DNA from: Oscillospiraceae bacterium
Lineage (GTDB): Bacteria; Bacillota; Clostridia; Saccharofermentanales; Saccharofermentanaceae
Direction: 5' to 3'
Length of the DNA stretch: 13,787 bases
NCBI GenBank assembly: GCA_902795955.1
Contig: CADBNJ010000043.1
Location: 1 to 13,787, forward strand
A program made the position numbers and the translations under genes. Shown here piece after piece: positions 13,682 to 13,787 of this stretch. The notes beneath the pieces were generated by a model. It was not told the origin of the DNA, did no database searches, and saw nothing but the letters and a program-made list of their open reading frames with translations. How positions within the stretch are numbered: position 1 is the first letter of the stretch; every line of letters starts with the position of its first letter.

Positions 13682-13787
13682 TCAGTTGTAATTCTCTTTT
13701 ACATATACATCCAATCTCGATCTGAGGGAATGAGCGATATCCTTAACACTTCGATTCTGCAGATAATATGAATTTATCTCTTCTTCA
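13682..13787 (-). CDS. C-terminal end of a probable extracellular sugar-binding protein (partial)
   Basis: Only the last 34 codons and the TGA stop are in the window; the reading enters from the right edge in the frame starting at 13786. The tail (INSYYLQNRSVKDIAHSLRS at residues 4-23, then RLDVYVKEN) resembles the C-terminus of family-1 ABC solute-binding proteins of Clostridia, which end in a helix with an ...SRVxxYLxEN-like motif. Position supports this: binding protein, MalF, MalG is the normal order of a CUT1 importer. The gap to the MalF-like start is 124 bp, long compared with other gaps in this operon. The call rests on the tail pattern and context, so it is moderate. Confidence 0.55.
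   Translation of the reverse strand, partial: EEEINSYYLQNRSVKDIAHSLRSRLDVYVKENYN

Noticed and set aside
13682..13684. TGA read as an amino acid (recoded genetic code) joining the two tail copies
   Set aside because: Several genes in the window end with TGA in ATGA overlaps (rnfC/rnfD, rnfD/rnfG) and others at operon ends, so TGA is a normal stop here.

Overview
The window reads as chromosomal DNA of a Gram-positive anaerobe of the Clostridia type (Bacillota), probably uncultured. The reasons are a short housekeeping sigma factor of clostridial layout, an Rnf/RnfC-type electron-transfer cluster, lipoprotein and sugar-ABC genes of low-GC Gram-positive style, strong AGGAGG ribosome sites and roughly balanced base composition. 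Every convincing gene lies on the minus strand, so the window is described from high to low coordinates.

Region 1 (13787 to 8834) is a tightly packed transport operon. It starts with the last 34 codons of a probable extracellular sugar-binding protein. A short in-frame second copy of that protein's C-terminal tail follows, then two MalF/MalG-type permeases, a HlyD/MacA-type membrane fusion protein with a long coiled coil, and a MacB-periplasmic-core-like protein with only two membrane segments. No ATPase is visible. A sugar-importer permease pair joined to an adaptor and a lone MacB extracellular domain is an unusual combination.

Region 2 (8833 to about 8290) has no credible gene. It holds a 48-bp spaced inverted repeat, a GC-rich 16-bp tandem repeat, and four hairpin units with an exact 62-bp period. 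Units 1-2 and units 3-4 of that array use different stem sequences, but both arms change together.

Region 3 (8290 to 277) begins with a good sigma-A promoter at 8232-8259. It drives, apparently as one run of genes with gaps of 16 bp or less, a zinc-ribbon membrane protein, the primary sigma factor RpoD, RnfC, RnfD, RnfG, an unrecognised protein with about 11 membrane segments, and a lipoprotein-signal-bearing prephenate dehydratase. The RnfA, RnfB and RnfE genes of a standard Rnf complex are absent. RnfC would take electrons from a nicotinamide or similar cytoplasmic donor. RnfD and RnfG, with covalent-flavin-like motifs, would pass them across the membrane. The polytopic protein and the exported prephenate dehydratase would be accessory parts. 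This is the best candidate for an undescribed system: a reduced, flavin-based extracytoplasmic electron-transfer cluster joined to an aromatic-acid enzyme outside the cell.

Region 4 (276 to 1) holds three 65-bp tandem units with terminator-like hairpins that close the operon.
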